A stretch of 64,000 nucleotides of DNA from Stanieria cyanosphaera PCC 7437 (GCF_000317575.1 NC_019748.1:2487199-2551198), one strand, 5' to 3'. Positions 25,502 through 35,525 are shown, counted from the stretch's first letter. Notes: generated by a model from the sequence alone, not told the origin. Program-made: numbers and translations.

Positions 25502-26683
25502 ATGGCATCATTAATTAGCGAACAAATTAAATATAGTAGCAATTATACTTTAGAAAATTCTTTGAAATCTGCTTTATTTGTTTCTAATTTAGTTTATTTG
25601 AATCGAGAATCTGCTGGAGGAGCGCAAATTTGTACACAAGAATATATTGAAACTATAGAAGCAGCAGGATTTTCCCTTTCTATTGTTACATACAAAACCA
25701 ACCGAGGAATATTAACCCAATTAAAAAATAAAATATGGAATCAGCCTTATGGAAATTTTATTCCTACTGAATTGATCGATATTATTGTCAATGAAGCTAA
25801 TACAAAAAAAGCTGCTTATATTTTTTTAAATCAAGTAGAACTAGGTCACATAGCTAAAGAGCTTAGAAAAAAAATTGATTCAACCTGCCGTATTGTTGTC
25901 TTATCTCATGGGTTAGAAAGTACTGATATTTTTCATGGTATCCGAACTAAAAATATTCAAAACAGTTTTAATCAAGTCACTTTTAACGATGTACGGATCT
26001 TAGGCAAAAGTCTAATTCAAGAGGGAATTCACCGTCAATATATTGATTATGTATTTTGTCTTTCTCCTTTAGATGTCCAAATAGAACGCTGGCTAGGAGC
26101 AAAAAATGTAATTTGGATACCACGTACTATAAAGGTTGAGTCAATTTCTTGGCAACCTCAATATTCTCGGATAGGATTTGTTGGAACTATTAATCATCAT
26201 CCTAGTTTAGAAGGTTTGGTGTTATTCCTTGAAGCTTTTGAAAAAATAGCTCCTTTTGGAGTAAGTTTGAGACTAGTTGGAGGAGAATCGATAGAAACAA
26301 AAAATCTTATTCAGAGATTTCCAATTATTGAATATTTAGGACGATTATCTAATCAAGATCTGAAAAAAGAAGCAGGTACTTGGAATTGTTTTATACATCC
26401 CATCTTTTGTTATCCAAGAGGTTGTAGTACAAAATTAGCTACAGCTCTTAGTTGGCAAATACCCATAGTCACAACTCCAGCAGGATGTAGAGGCTATAGT
26501 TGGAAAACTGGAAAGTTATCTTTAGCTGAAACCCCTGAATCTATGGCTAACTTGGTATTGCAAATGCTCAATCCTGAAGTGGCTCAAATAAATCAAAAAG
26601 AAGTTGTTTCTGTTTCTACCACTGCTCCTAGTATTCAAGAGATCGGTGAAAAAATTAGAGAATTTTTGTATGAACTTAATTAA
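25502..26683 (+). CDS. Glycosyltransferase, GT4-like
   Basis: A 393-residue GT-B protein. The N-terminal domain includes ALFVSNLVYLNRESAGGAQICTQEY. The C-terminal domain has GFVGTINHHPSLEGLVLFLEAF and a donor loop with SWQIPIVTTPAGCRGY. The usual E-x7-E motif is weak, so it is a divergent member. Its last 14 bases overlap the start of the sulfotransferase gene (ATG at 26670), so they are translationally coupled. Confidence 0.8.
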   Translation: MASLISEQIKYSSNYTLENSLKSALFVSNLVYLNRESAGGAQICTQEYIETIEAAGFSLSIVTYKTNRGILTQLKNKIWNQPYGNFIPTELIDIIVNEANTKKAAYIFLNQVELGHIAKELRKKIDSTCRIVVLSHGLESTDIFHGIRTKNIQNSFNQVTFNDVRILGKSLIQEGIHRQYIDYVFCLSPLDVQIERWLGAKNVIWIPRTIKVESISWQPQYSRIGFVGTINHHPSLEGLVLFLEAFEKIAPFGVSLRLVGGESIETKNLIQRFPIIEYLGRLSNQDLKKEAGTWNCFIHPIFCYPRGCSTKLATALSWQIPIVTTPAGCRGYSWKTGKLSLAETPESMANLVLQMLNPEVAQINQKEVVSVSTTAPSIQEIGEKIREFLYELN

Positions 26684-27641
26684 AAAAGTATTATTAAGAC
26701 CTACTTTAGACCACATACTGAATTACTGGGGGTCTAACAATGCTAAAAATTATGATCTTAAAAATACTATTGCGATCGCCTGTTCTGGTAGAGGTGGTTC
26801 TACGTGGTTGACTGAAATAATTGGTACATTACCTGGATATCCTATATTGTGGGAACCTTTGCATTTGGCGAAAAATCCTGAGTGTAAAAATTATGGATAT
26901 AACTGGAATACTTATATTCCTTATCATGCAGAAGATAACATTAAGAAAAATTATCTTGAACAAATTTTAATTGGTCAAAATTTATCAACTAACATAATTT
27001 CTTCATTAGCTTTTCATCCCCAAAAATTTTTTAATTTCCAAGGTTTTCTAGTCAAATTTGTTAATGCGAATTTACTATTTAATTGGATGTTGAAACAATT
27101 TCCTATTCAGGGAATTTTAATGATTCGTCATCCTTGTGCTGTGGTTGAATCACAATTACGACATTCTGCATGGAATCATATTAATAAAAATAATCTCACT
27201 TTTCCCCAACAGTTAACCGTTGACTATCCTCATTTAGTTCAAATTTTTGAAACGATTCAAACAAGAGAAGAAATTTTAGCATTTGAATGGGCAATACAAA
27301 CTTATATTCCTTTAATTCAACCAAAATCAAAATTTTTGTATATAATAACTTATGAAAAATTAATCAATGAATCAAAATTAGAAATAAATAGATTATTTAA
27401 TTATTTAGGAAAACCTGTTCCCAAAAGTGCTTACGAAAAACTAAAACAAGTGAGCAAAACCACGCAACAAGTATCTAATGTAACTCACAACAAAAACGTT
27501 TTAACTGGTTGGAAAGAGCGATTATTGCCTCAACAAATAGATAATATATTAAACATAGTACATCAAGTAGGAATCAACTTTTACAACGACTCATTAATTC
27601 CTGATTACAAAAATCTATCTGATTTAGTCAATCAAAGTTAA
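26670..27641 (+). CDS. Sulfotransferase
   Basis: 323 residues from the ATG at 26670, which overlaps the upstream gene by 14 bases; an earlier in-frame start would run deep inside that gene. The PAPS-binding 5'-phosphosulfate loop is IACSGRGGSTWLTEIIGTLPG, and the 3'-phosphate motif is ILMIRHPCAVVESQLRHS. It would transfer sulfate from PAPS to a carbohydrate hydroxyl. With the second sulfotransferase at 35526 it indicates a sulfated polysaccharide. A perfect hairpin lies 140 bases downstream. Confidence 0.85.
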   Translation: MNLIKKVLLRPTLDHILNYWGSNNAKNYDLKNTIAIACSGRGGSTWLTEIIGTLPGYPILWEPLHLAKNPECKNYGYNWNTYIPYHAEDNIKKNYLEQILIGQNLSTNIISSLAFHPQKFFNFQGFLVKFVNANLLFNWMLKQFPIQGILMIRHPCAVVESQLRHSAWNHINKNNLTFPQQLTVDYPHLVQIFETIQTREEILAFEWAIQTYIPLIQPKSKFLYIITYEKLINESKLEINRLFNYLGKPVPKSAYEKLKQVSKTTQQVSNVTHNKNVLTGWKERLLPQQIDNILNIVHQVGINFYNDSLIPDYKNLSDLVNQS

Positions 27642-27781
27642 AATAATTAGAATTATAGTTGTTTTAAATAAGAATGAAACATTTTTTCGGCTGAAAGCCT
27701 TTCATAGCAAGAAGAGATTGTCTCACTCTAAATTGAAATGACTATAAATAATCAAGCATTTTTGTAATGTTGATATGCAAA

Positions 27782-27810
27782 TGAGTTCAAAAATAGATTT
27801 TTTGAACTCA
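27782..27810 (+). terminator. 12-bp perfect hairpin between convergent genes
   Basis: TGAGTTCAAAAA (27782-27793) pairs exactly with TTTTTGAACTCA (27799-27810), loop of five bases. No long T-run outside the stem. It lies between the convergent sulfotransferase and RTX genes within a 315-base gap otherwise empty of features. Confidence 0.5.
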
Positions 27811-27956
27811 CGTATTTTGCTATTAAAGTTCAGGAATTTATCCTGTTAAAAATTTATGATTTGACTTGAGATTTGAATAGACCTCTAGTAATTTATTTCA
27901 ATCATAAAATAATTCTAGAGATATCTATTTTAAAAAATAAAGATTGTTTTACTTAA

Positions 27957-28577
27957 TTACACGAAAACAATATTATTAACATCATAGTTGGTTATACCAA
28001 TTAAAACTGCTAAATCATTACCATCTGCTTTAATTAAAGTGTCGTTTCCAACTTGTAAAACCTCGACAACTCCTTGAGCAATACCTTCTAAACGAATTGT
28101 ATCAATACCTACTTGAAAATCTTCTACTTGGTCAACTCCTTGACGTACATTATCGAAAACAAAGGTATCATTGCCAGCACCACCATTTAAGATATCATCG
28201 CCAAAACCACCATGTAAGGTATCATTGCCAAAGCCACCATGTAAGGTATCATTGCCGGCACCACCTCTCAGATAATCATGTCCAGCATTTCCTCTCAGAA
28301 AATCATTACCAGAACCACCATCTAGATAATCATGACCTTTACCACCATCTAAATAATCATCACCAGCACCGGCTGAGAGAGTATCATCTCCATCACCAGA
28401 CCAGAGAGTATCATTTCCATTTCCTCCAATCAGATTATCATTTCCATTTCCTCCAATCAGATTGTCATTTCCATCTAGACCAGCAAGTTTGTCATCTCCA
28501 CCTAGACCCGCAATTTTGTCATTGCCGATAGTGCCACTAATATTATTATTTAAATCATTACCAGATAGTATACTCAT
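27957..28577 (-). CDS. Small RTX (hemolysin-type calcium-binding) protein
   Basis: A 206-residue protein made almost wholly of about 13 GGxGxDxLx nonapeptides (residues 25-145), which form a calcium-bound parallel beta-roll. A C-terminal cap follows (FVFDNVRQGVDQVEDFQVGIDTIRLEGI). No catalytic domain. RTX proteins are normally exported by type I systems using the C-terminal signal, and many cyanobacterial ones are surface or matrix proteins. Its place inside the polysaccharide locus, on the opposite strand, suggests a matrix or calcium-binding role (inference). The opposite-strand frame is a repeat-driven shadow. Confidence 0.9.
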   Translation of the reverse strand: MSILSGNDLNNNISGTIGNDKIAGLGGDDKLAGLDGNDNLIGGNGNDNLIGGNGNDTLWSGDGDDTLSAGAGDDYLDGGKGHDYLDGGSGNDFLRGNAGHDYLRGGAGNDTLHGGFGNDTLHGGFGDDILNGGAGNDTFVFDNVRQGVDQVEDFQVGIDTIRLEGIAQGVVEVLQVGNDTLIKADGNDLAVLIGITNYDVNNIVFV

Positions 28578-29192
28578 TTTAATCTTGCTCCTAATATTTT
28601 TAGTTGTTTATTGTTAAGAAAAAACTCTTAAGTAGATTCCGAATCAATTTCTTAACTACATTCATATATTATTCGGAATACACTGATAAATGGGTGAAGT
28701 TTAGGTAAAAATCAGGAGTAAAAAAATGAACATTAAATAAAGTATTAATAAATTTAAAATCAAGAAAAAGTTTAATTTTATAAAAAAAATAACAAGATAT
28801 AAAAGAAATATTAAATTGAGCAAAGGTGTTCATATAAACTTTAAATAGACTTTAAAGTAAAGATAAACTTTAGACAAAAAATAGATAAATGCTCAAAAAA
28901 TAGAAAAGCTTAAGTAATTAAAAACATAATTAATCACTATTTTTTATGAAAATGATTTTTTTCCGAATTAATACGTAGACAAATAACTAAATTATGTATA
29001 GTCAGTTTCTGCTTTTGCGGATATAACAAAGTTGTTGTGTGGTTGAAATTATCTTTTTTTGGCTTACAACCACTACTTAGTCACAGTAAATTTAGCCACG
29101 TCCGACATAAACGCCTGAATTTACTTCAGGCGACGCGGACTTGTAAGGAGACGGCACGGATCATTGGTCAAAATTATTTGTAAAGTGAACTA
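28578..29192. other. Gene-free divergent region
   Basis: 615 AT-rich bases between the RTX gene and a plus-strand glycosyltransferase. The only strong structure is the nested hairpin at 29100-29140. Promoters for both genes should lie here. Confidence 0.5.
29100..29140. repeat. Nested hairpin, possible IS200/IS605-type end
   Basis: CGCCTGAA (29112-29119) pairs with TTCAGGCG (29125-29132), enclosed by GTCCG (29100-29104) and CGGAC (29136-29140). The imperfect subterminal hairpin form, GC-rich within AT-rich surroundings, recalls ends of IS200/IS605 elements. No transposase is present, so at most a remnant. Confidence 0.4.
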
Positions 29193-30281
29193 ATGCTAAT
29201 TAACCAAAAAATGCATATTTTAATAACGGCAGATCCAGAACTTCCAGTACCACCTCAACTCTATGGTGGCATCGAAAGGATTATTGACTTATTAGTTAAA
29301 CAGTTGCAATATCGCGGTCATACAATAGGATTGTTAGCACACCGAGATTCTACTTGTCCTGCTGATTATTCTTTTACTTGGTCTGGTGTAAAATCCCAAG
29401 ATAGGGTCGATATGTTACACAATACAGCTAGCTTATATTCAGCAGTAAAACAATTTCAACCAAATTTAATTCATAGCTTTTCGCGTATCTTCTACCTTTT
29501 TCCTTGGTTATTAAATTCTTCTTTACCCAAAATCATGTCTTATCAAAGACAACCTAGCAGTCGCACTGTAGCTTGGGGAAATAAATTGGGAAAAGACAGT
29601 TTAATTTTTACTGGTTGTAGTGAATATATCTGTCGTCAAGGAAGAAAGGTTGCAGGAACATGGTATCCCATTCATAATTGCGTTGAATTAGATAAATACA
29701 CTTTTCAACCTACTGTTGCTGATGATGCACCTTTAGTATTTTTGAGTCGCATAGAGAAAATTAAAGGCGCACATAACGCAATAAAAGTGGCGAAAAAAAC
29801 TGGTCACCGTCTGTTAATTGCAGGTAACTATAGCACTGAAGGAGAGGCTGGGAAATATTGGCAAGAAGCCATAGTTCCTCATTTAGATAAGGATGGTATC
29901 GAATATGTAGGTACTGTAGATGATGTGCAGAAAAATCAATTGCTAGGAAAAGCAGCAGCAATGATTGTTCCAATAGAATGGGAAGAACCTTTTGGTATTG
30001 TTTTCGCAGAAGCTTTAGCTTGTGGAACTCCTGTCATTTCTTGTCCTAAAGGTGCATTACCAGAAATTGTCCGTCAAGGAATTGATGGTTATTTGATTAA
30101 TAATCTTCAAGAAGCTTATGATGCAGTGAATAATTTAGATCAAATTGACCGCAATAACTGCCGTCAGCGTGCGGAAAAGTGCTTTGCTGCATCAGTGATT
30201 GTGAATCAATATGAGCAATTATATTCTCAATTGCTTAATCAGAATTATTACCCAACCAAATCAAAGTCAATCCTTGTGTAA
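29193..30281 (+). CDS. Glycosyltransferase, GT4
   Basis: A 362-residue GT4 enzyme. The N-terminus MHILITADPELPVPPQLYGG carries the glycine-rich acceptor-domain loop. The C-terminal domain has LVFLSRIEKIKGAHNAIKVA, the donor-site PIEWEEPFGIVFAEALACGTPVI with E-x7-E, and GYLINNLQEAYDAV. A second Met at residue 7 (base 29211) is an equally plausible start. It opens a run of plus-strand polysaccharide genes after the inverted RTX gene. Confidence 0.9.
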   Translation: MLINQKMHILITADPELPVPPQLYGGIERIIDLLVKQLQYRGHTIGLLAHRDSTCPADYSFTWSGVKSQDRVDMLHNTASLYSAVKQFQPNLIHSFSRIFYLFPWLLNSSLPKIMSYQRQPSSRTVAWGNKLGKDSLIFTGCSEYICRQGRKVAGTWYPIHNCVELDKYTFQPTVADDAPLVFLSRIEKIKGAHNAIKVAKKTGHRLLIAGNYSTEGEAGKYWQEAIVPHLDKDGIEYVGTVDDVQKNQLLGKAAAMIVPIEWEEPFGIVFAEALACGTPVISCPKGALPEIVRQGIDGYLINNLQEAYDAVNNLDQIDRNNCRQRAEKCFAASVIVNQYEQLYSQLLNQNYYPTKSKSILV

Positions 30282-30394
30282 TGTAAGTTTGAGCGTTTTC
30301 TTTTTTAAAGATGGTCAATTTGGGTTATTGCGTATATAACAGAAAAGAATTTATTTTTCTCCAATTGTAATAAACCATACTGGAGGGCAGAGTT

Positions 30395-31705
30395 TTGCAA
30401 CGTCGTGTTCTAATAGTTAGCCCCCATTTCCCTCCGATTAATGCAGCCGACCATCAAAGAGTCAGGATGGCTTTACCTTATTTGCAGGAGTTTGGCTGGC
30501 AACCCCACGTCCTAGCAGTACAACCAGAAGCAGTACAAGGAGTTTGTGATCCATATTTACAATCTACTATTCCTAAAGATATTCCCATTACCTACATCAA
30601 GGCTTTACCAGTTCAATATACTAAGATTTTAGGTTTAAGTAATCTAGGTTGGCGTTGTTTGCCTTACTTAATTCCTGTAGGAGACAAGTTGTTACGAGAG
30701 AAGTCTTTTGATTTAATTTACTTTTCTACTACTGTCTTTCTTTCTATGGGTTTAGCTGCCAGATGGTTTAAAAAGTTTGGAATACCTTATATTTTAGATT
30801 TTCAAGACCCGTGGTTGAGTGATTATTATCAACAGGAAGGAAAAGAAGCAATTCCTCCTGGTGGGAGATTGAAGTATGGCTTTGCTCAGTTGATGGCACG
30901 CTATCTAGAGCCTAGTGCAATGCAATATGTCCATCATGTAACTAGTGTCTCTTCGGCTTATCCAGAAATATTGCAACAAAGATATCCTTGGCTAAAATCA
31001 AAACAATTTAGCGTCTTACCTTTTGGCGCACCCGAAGCAGATTTTAAATTATTACCAACTTTAAACATTAAACAAAGTATTTTTGATCCTAATGATGGCA
31101 AGATTCATTGGGTTTATGTAGGTCGAGGCGGTGCAGACATGGCAAAAGCACTAGAAGCTTTATTCAGAGCTATCCAAGTTAATCGTAGTCAAAACCCTCA
31201 ACTATGGAAGTCGGTTAAGTTACATTTTGTCGGGACTAGCTATGCCCCAAAAGGACGAGAAACTAAAACCATTGAACCTATAGCTGTAGCTTGTGGAGTA
31301 GAAGATTTAGTCACAGAACATCCTTTACGAATTCCGTATTTTGAAGCTTTACAAATTCTCAAAGATAGTAACGGCATTTTGTTAATCGGTTCTAACGATC
31401 CTAATTATAGTGCTTCTAAGATTTATCCTTGCATTTTGGCACAAAAACCTATTTTAGGAATATTCCACGAACAAAGTTTAGTAGTTGATGTAATTGAACA
31501 AACTCAAGCAGGGGAAGTAGTGACATTTAGAAGTGAAGATGAGTCAGAAGATTTGATTAAAGCACTAACAGCAAAAATCAATCAGTTATTCAAACTTTCC
31601 CAAAGTACACCTCCTAATATTAATTGGTCAGCTTTCCAGCCCTATACAGCTAGAAATATGACCGAAAAACTATGTCAAATATTTAATCAATACGCTTTAT
31701 CATAG
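30395..31705 (+). CDS. Glycosyltransferase-like protein
   Basis: A 436-residue GT-B-like protein beginning MQRRVLIVSPHFPPINAADH, the classic first strand of a GT4-type acceptor domain. It continues with YILDFQDPWLSDYY, VLPFGAPEADF, WVYVGRGG and ILKDSNGILLIGSNDPNYSASKIYPCILAQKPIL. The start is TTG, supported by GGAGG at 30382-30386, eight bases upstream. The donor motif is atypical, so the sugar and exact family are uncertain. It ends exactly before the next gene. Confidence 0.8.
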   Translation: MQRRVLIVSPHFPPINAADHQRVRMALPYLQEFGWQPHVLAVQPEAVQGVCDPYLQSTIPKDIPITYIKALPVQYTKILGLSNLGWRCLPYLIPVGDKLLREKSFDLIYFSTTVFLSMGLAARWFKKFGIPYILDFQDPWLSDYYQQEGKEAIPPGGRLKYGFAQLMARYLEPSAMQYVHHVTSVSSAYPEILQQRYPWLKSKQFSVLPFGAPEADFKLLPTLNIKQSIFDPNDGKIHWVYVGRGGADMAKALEALFRAIQVNRSQNPQLWKSVKLHFVGTSYAPKGRETKTIEPIAVACGVEDLVTEHPLRIPYFEALQILKDSNGILLIGSNDPNYSASKIYPCILAQKPILGIFHEQSLVVDVIEQTQAGEVVTFRSEDESEDLIKALTAKINQLFKLSQSTPPNINWSAFQPYTARNMTEKLCQIFNQYALS

Positions 31706-33196
31706 ATGACTTCTCAATTTTTAGATTTTAATCAAACTCAATCATTATCTTTACAGTTTTCGGCTCAACAAAAAAGTTTATTTCTGAAAGGATTTTGGAT
31801 TTTTTCTGCTCTAAGTTTTTTCTTAATCATTACGGCTAAAGTAGATTTACTGAGTATTTTCGGAGCATTAATAATTGCAGTAGCAGCACTTTATCCTAGT
31901 TATTTATGGTGTTGCGATCGCGCTAAAGGATTACCTTTATTTCCTTTATTGGCAATCAATTATTTATTTACTCACAGCTTTCCTTTAATTGCTAAAAATG
32001 TTAATGTTCAAGAGTATTCTCCGACAGCACATTTTATTTCATCTTTAATAGTTGCCAGTTTTTTAGTAGTAGCAACTTTTACTTGGCTATCTTATGTTCA
32101 AACCAGTAGGATAGATTCAACCAAAGTTAAAGAATTTAGTAAAAAGAACATCTTTCCTTTTTTTATTAGTATTTTGATTCTTACTATTATCTATCAAATT
32201 ACTTTTAGTTCTGGTTTTTTATGGTCTATATTACCTAGCTCAATTGTATCGACGATAAGAGTAATCACAAGTAGTTTAGCTTTTTTTGCTGTAATCATTA
32301 TTAGTAATCTACTGGGAAAAAATTCACTTAAAAAAAATCAAGCTTATTTATTCTTAGTTACATTAACAATATTAATATTTGTATCAGGTACATCTTTGTA
32401 TCTAAATATTCCTGGATTTTATGTACTATTTGCTAGCCTAGGTTGGATGTTAGGTTCGGGAAAAATTCCGTGGCGTTTGTTACTTATATCTTTTTTAATT
32501 ATAGCATTTTTAAATATTGGGAAAGGAGCTACTCGTCATTACTATTGGAGTCTTCGTAATTCAGGAGTTAAACCTTCAGAATATATTCGAGTATATCAAA
32601 ATTGGATTAATAATTCTTTAAAAGAGATACAACAACCTGCTGAAAATATTTTGCCTGAAAATATGGTTGAAAAGAAAACTAAAGATAATAGTTTGATTAA
32701 TCGCTCTAGTGTGATTCAAATGCTCCTCAAAATTCAAACTGAAACTGGTACAGAAAAACCATATTTGTGGGGTAAAACTTATTTTATTATTCCTCAACTA
32801 TTAATACCTCGAATTCTAAATCCCAATAAGATTCGTGGTGGAGAAGCCAACCATATCTTAAGTGTTTATTATGGATTGCAAAATTATCGACAAACTATTA
32901 CAACTTCTATTGGTTGGGGATTATTACAAGAAGCCTATGCAAATTTTGGTTGGTTAGGTTGTATGGGACTAGGAGTGTTTTTGGGTAATTTATATGGTTG
33001 GGTTACTCGGTGGTCAATGAATACTTCTAGCTTATCATTTCGCTTTTTAGTATCTTTAATTTTTGTAACTTTAGCTTTTAAAGTAGAGGTTACTATGGGA
33101 ATTTTTATTTCTGTAATTTTTCAGAGCCTCATAATTTTATCAGCCATACGAATATTTTTAATGAAGACTAGTTTTAATAATAATTCTGTAACTTGA
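31706..33196 (+). CDS. Polytopic membrane protein, Wzy-like polysaccharide polymerase candidate
   Basis: A 496-residue protein with about ten to twelve hydrophobic segments. A long polar loop at about residues 290-390 (KPSEYIRVYQNWINN...KPYLWGKTYFIIPQLLIPRIL) sits before the last membrane helices. The ATG follows the stop of the preceding gene with no gap. Size, topology and the large periplasmic loop fit O-antigen/exopolysaccharide polymerases, which are poorly conserved, and the genetic setting supports this. No conserved catalytic motif is identified. Confidence 0.7.
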   Translation: MTSQFLDFNQTQSLSLQFSAQQKSLFLKGFWIFSALSFFLIITAKVDLLSIFGALIIAVAALYPSYLWCCDRAKGLPLFPLLAINYLFTHSFPLIAKNVNVQEYSPTAHFISSLIVASFLVVATFTWLSYVQTSRIDSTKVKEFSKKNIFPFFISILILTIIYQITFSSGFLWSILPSSIVSTIRVITSSLAFFAVIIISNLLGKNSLKKNQAYLFLVTLTILIFVSGTSLYLNIPGFYVLFASLGWMLGSGKIPWRLLLISFLIIAFLNIGKGATRHYYWSLRNSGVKPSEYIRVYQNWINNSLKEIQQPAENILPENMVEKKTKDNSLINRSSVIQMLLKIQTETGTEKPYLWGKTYFIIPQLLIPRILNPNKIRGGEANHILSVYYGLQNYRQTITTSIGWGLLQEAYANFGWLGCMGLGVFLGNLYGWVTRWSMNTSSLSFRFLVSLIFVTLAFKVEVTMGIFISVIFQSLIILSAIRIFLMKTSFNNNSVT

Positions 33197-33218
33197 CCAA
33201 CAAATCTATTTAAAAATT

Positions 33219-34322
33219 ATGTCTTCTAAATATATCAAATCTTTTGATGGTCTAAGAGCGATCGCAATTATTTTAGTAGTCTTAGGTCATGCTAAAAATA
33301 CCATTCATATTCAAGGTAGTGTTAGTCAATATGTAACTAGATTAATAGCTAATAGTAATTTGGGAGTTAGGCTTTTTTTTGTTTTAAGTGGTTATTTAAT
33401 CACAATGTTACTCTTGAAAGAAATTCAAATTAATAAAACAGTTAATATTAAAAGTTTTCATCAGAAGCGAGCCATTAGAATTTTTCCTGTCTGTTACTTT
33501 TTTATTTTAATTGTGTTTATTTTGAATATAATTTGTAATTGGAATGTCAGCTTAAAAAACTTTTTAGCAGCAGCGACTTTTACTTGGAATTATCAAGGTT
33601 TATGGAATCATACACCTTGGGGTGCTGGCAACTGGTTTTTGGGACATTTATGGACTCTTTCTTTGGAAGCACAGTTTTATTTAATTTGGCCTATTATTTT
33701 AGGAATTTTAGGTATTTATAAAAGTCGTTATTTTGCTTTGTTTATAATTATTTTATTGCCATTTATTAGACTTGCTAGTTACTTTCTATTTCCTGCGCAG
33801 AGAGGATTATTAGGAATGATGTTTCATACCGCAATAGATAGTATTATGGTTGGTTGTTATATAGCGATAATCAACAATTATAAACATGATTTTTTGAAAA
33901 AAGTTTTGACAAATATTTTTAAACACAAAAATATTTTCCTTGGATTTTTGGTTCTTTGGCTATTTTTAATATCTCCGACTTTGGGCTATATGATTCGAGG
34001 ATTTGGAATTTCTATAGGAATAACTATAGATGCCATTGCATCTGGATTGTTAATTGCTTGGCTTCATAATAATCCCAGCACAGCTATTAGTAAATTTTTA
34101 GGTAATGCAATTCTAGTTTATATAGGAAAAATTTCTTACAGTTTATATTTGTGGCAACAATTGTTTTTAACTGATTTAAATACTACTTTTTTGGGACAGT
34201 TTCCTTACAATATAGGATTTAGTTTTTTAGCTGCTATTATTTCTTATTATTTGATTGAAAAACCCTTTTTAAAACTTAAACCTAAAACTCAAAATTCAAT
34301 AATTACTCAACAATCAAGCTAG
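33219..34322 (+). CDS. Acyltransferase 3 family membrane protein
   Basis: A 367-residue polytopic protein of the acyltransferase-3/OafA family. It has about ten membrane helices and the family motifs SFDGLRAIAIILVVLGHA (conserved His), FFVLSGYLIT, FHQKRAIRIFPVCYFF and WTLSLEAQFYLIWP. Members transfer acetyl or other acyl groups across the membrane onto sugars. It probably O-acetylates the polysaccharide made by this locus. Its TAG stop overlaps the AGGAGG of the next gene. Confidence 0.9.
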   Translation: MSSKYIKSFDGLRAIAIILVVLGHAKNTIHIQGSVSQYVTRLIANSNLGVRLFFVLSGYLITMLLLKEIQINKTVNIKSFHQKRAIRIFPVCYFFILIVFILNIICNWNVSLKNFLAAATFTWNYQGLWNHTPWGAGNWFLGHLWTLSLEAQFYLIWPIILGILGIYKSRYFALFIIILLPFIRLASYFLFPAQRGLLGMMFHTAIDSIMVGCYIAIINNYKHDFLKKVLTNIFKHKNIFLGFLVLWLFLISPTLGYMIRGFGISIGITIDAIASGLLIAWLHNNPSTAISKFLGNAILVYIGKISYSLYLWQQLFLTDLNTTFLGQFPYNIGFSFLAAIISYYLIEKPFLKLKPKTQNSIITQQSS

Positions 34323-34326
34323 GAGG
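34321..34326 (+). promoter_or_regulatory. Strong ribosome-binding site deciding a TTG start
   Basis: AGGAGG overlaps the stop codon of the acyltransferase gene and lies nine bases before TTG at 34336. No ATG is available nearby, so it fixes the TTG as the start of the next glycosyltransferase. Confidence 0.75.
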
Positions 34327-34335
34327 AAGTTACTC

Positions 34336-35499
34336 TTGAAACTAGCTATTATTACTTCCCATCCTATTCAATACTATGCTCCGTGGTTTAGTTATATTAA
34401 CCAAAACACTAACCTAGAGTTAAAAGTTTTTTATCTCTGGAATTTTGGAATAACAGAAACAATTGACCTAGAATTTAAAAAATCTATTAAATGGGATATT
34501 CCTTTGTTAGATGGATACAATTATGAATTTGTACCGAATGTAAGTAAAAATCCAGGAACAAAAAGTATTAAAGGATTACAAAACCCTACTTTATTATCAA
34601 CAGTTGCTAAATATAATCCAGACGCAGTAATGTTAATCGGTTATAATTATGCAAGTCTTTATCGTTTTATCTTCCAGTGGAATATTAATCAAGCACCTTT
34701 AATATTTAGAGGTGATTCTCATTTATTACAATGTCCAAAAGGATGGAAAGCTTCTTTTAGACGTAAATTTATTTCATTAATATATAGTCGCTTTGCTGCT
34801 TTTTTATATGTAGGAAAAGCCAACTATGAATATTTTACTTATCATGAAGTCAAATCGAAGCAGTTATTTTTTGCACCTCACGCTATAGATAATAATAGAT
34901 TTTTACAAGCAGCAGAGCCAGCTAAAAAAGAAGCTATTAAATGGAAAAAAGAATTAGGTATTCCCGATCATAACAAAGTTATTTTATTCGCAGGTAAATT
35001 TAATTCTAAAAAACGTCCTCTTGATTTACTTCAAGCTTATAAACAAGCAAATTTAAAAGATGTTGTTCTTTTATTTGTAGGAGGAGGAGAATTAGAAACT
35101 GAGCTAAAAAAACAAGCAGCAGAGCATCCTAATATTTTCTTTGCACCTTTTCAAAATCAGCAGATGATGCCTCGCACTTATGCTATAGCAGATTTATTTA
35201 TTTTACCTAGTTATGGTTACGGTGAAACGTGGGGTTTAGCTGTTAATGAAGCTATGTGTTTATCCTGCCCTATTATTGTTAGTAATCATGTAGGCTGTGG
35301 ACAAGATTTAGTAAAACCTTATCACAATGGTCTAATATTTGAAGCAGGAAATATATCTGATTTAACTAAATTAATAAAACTTGCTTTTTCTAATTCGGAA
35401 AGGTTAAAACAGTGGAGTTTTAAAAGCAGTGAAATAATTCAGCAGTATAGTTATCAACAAACGACAGAAGGATTACTTAAAGCTCTTAGTCATATTTAA
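34336..35499 (+). CDS. Glycosyltransferase, GT4
   Basis: A 387-residue enzyme starting at TTG (ribosome-binding site at 34321-34326). The N-terminus LAIITSHPIQYYAPWFSYI is characteristic of a GT4 subgroup. The C-terminal domain has VILFAGKFNSKKRPLDLLQAY, DLFILPSYGYGETWGLAVNEAMCLSCPIIV with the donor Glu pair, and QDLVKPYHNGLIFEAG. It is in a tight plus-strand operon with a 13-base gap upstream and 26 bases downstream. Substrate unknown. Confidence 0.9.
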   Translation: MKLAIITSHPIQYYAPWFSYINQNTNLELKVFYLWNFGITETIDLEFKKSIKWDIPLLDGYNYEFVPNVSKNPGTKSIKGLQNPTLLSTVAKYNPDAVMLIGYNYASLYRFIFQWNINQAPLIFRGDSHLLQCPKGWKASFRRKFISLIYSRFAAFLYVGKANYEYFTYHEVKSKQLFFAPHAIDNNRFLQAAEPAKKEAIKWKKELGIPDHNKVILFAGKFNSKKRPLDLLQAYKQANLKDVVLLFVGGGELETELKKQAAEHPNIFFAPFQNQQMMPRTYAIADLFILPSYGYGETWGLAVNEAMCLSCPIIVSNHVGCGQDLVKPYHNGLIFEAGNISDLTKLIKLAFSNSERLKQWSFKSSEIIQQYSYQQTTEGLLKALSHI

Positions 35500-35525
35500 A
35501 AAATTAAATAAGGATTATTAAAAAG

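Noticed and set aside
28097-28531. 144-codon His/Tyr-rich frame opposite the RTX gene
   Set aside because: It is the antisense of the RTX nonapeptide repeats, which forces a repetitive opposite frame.
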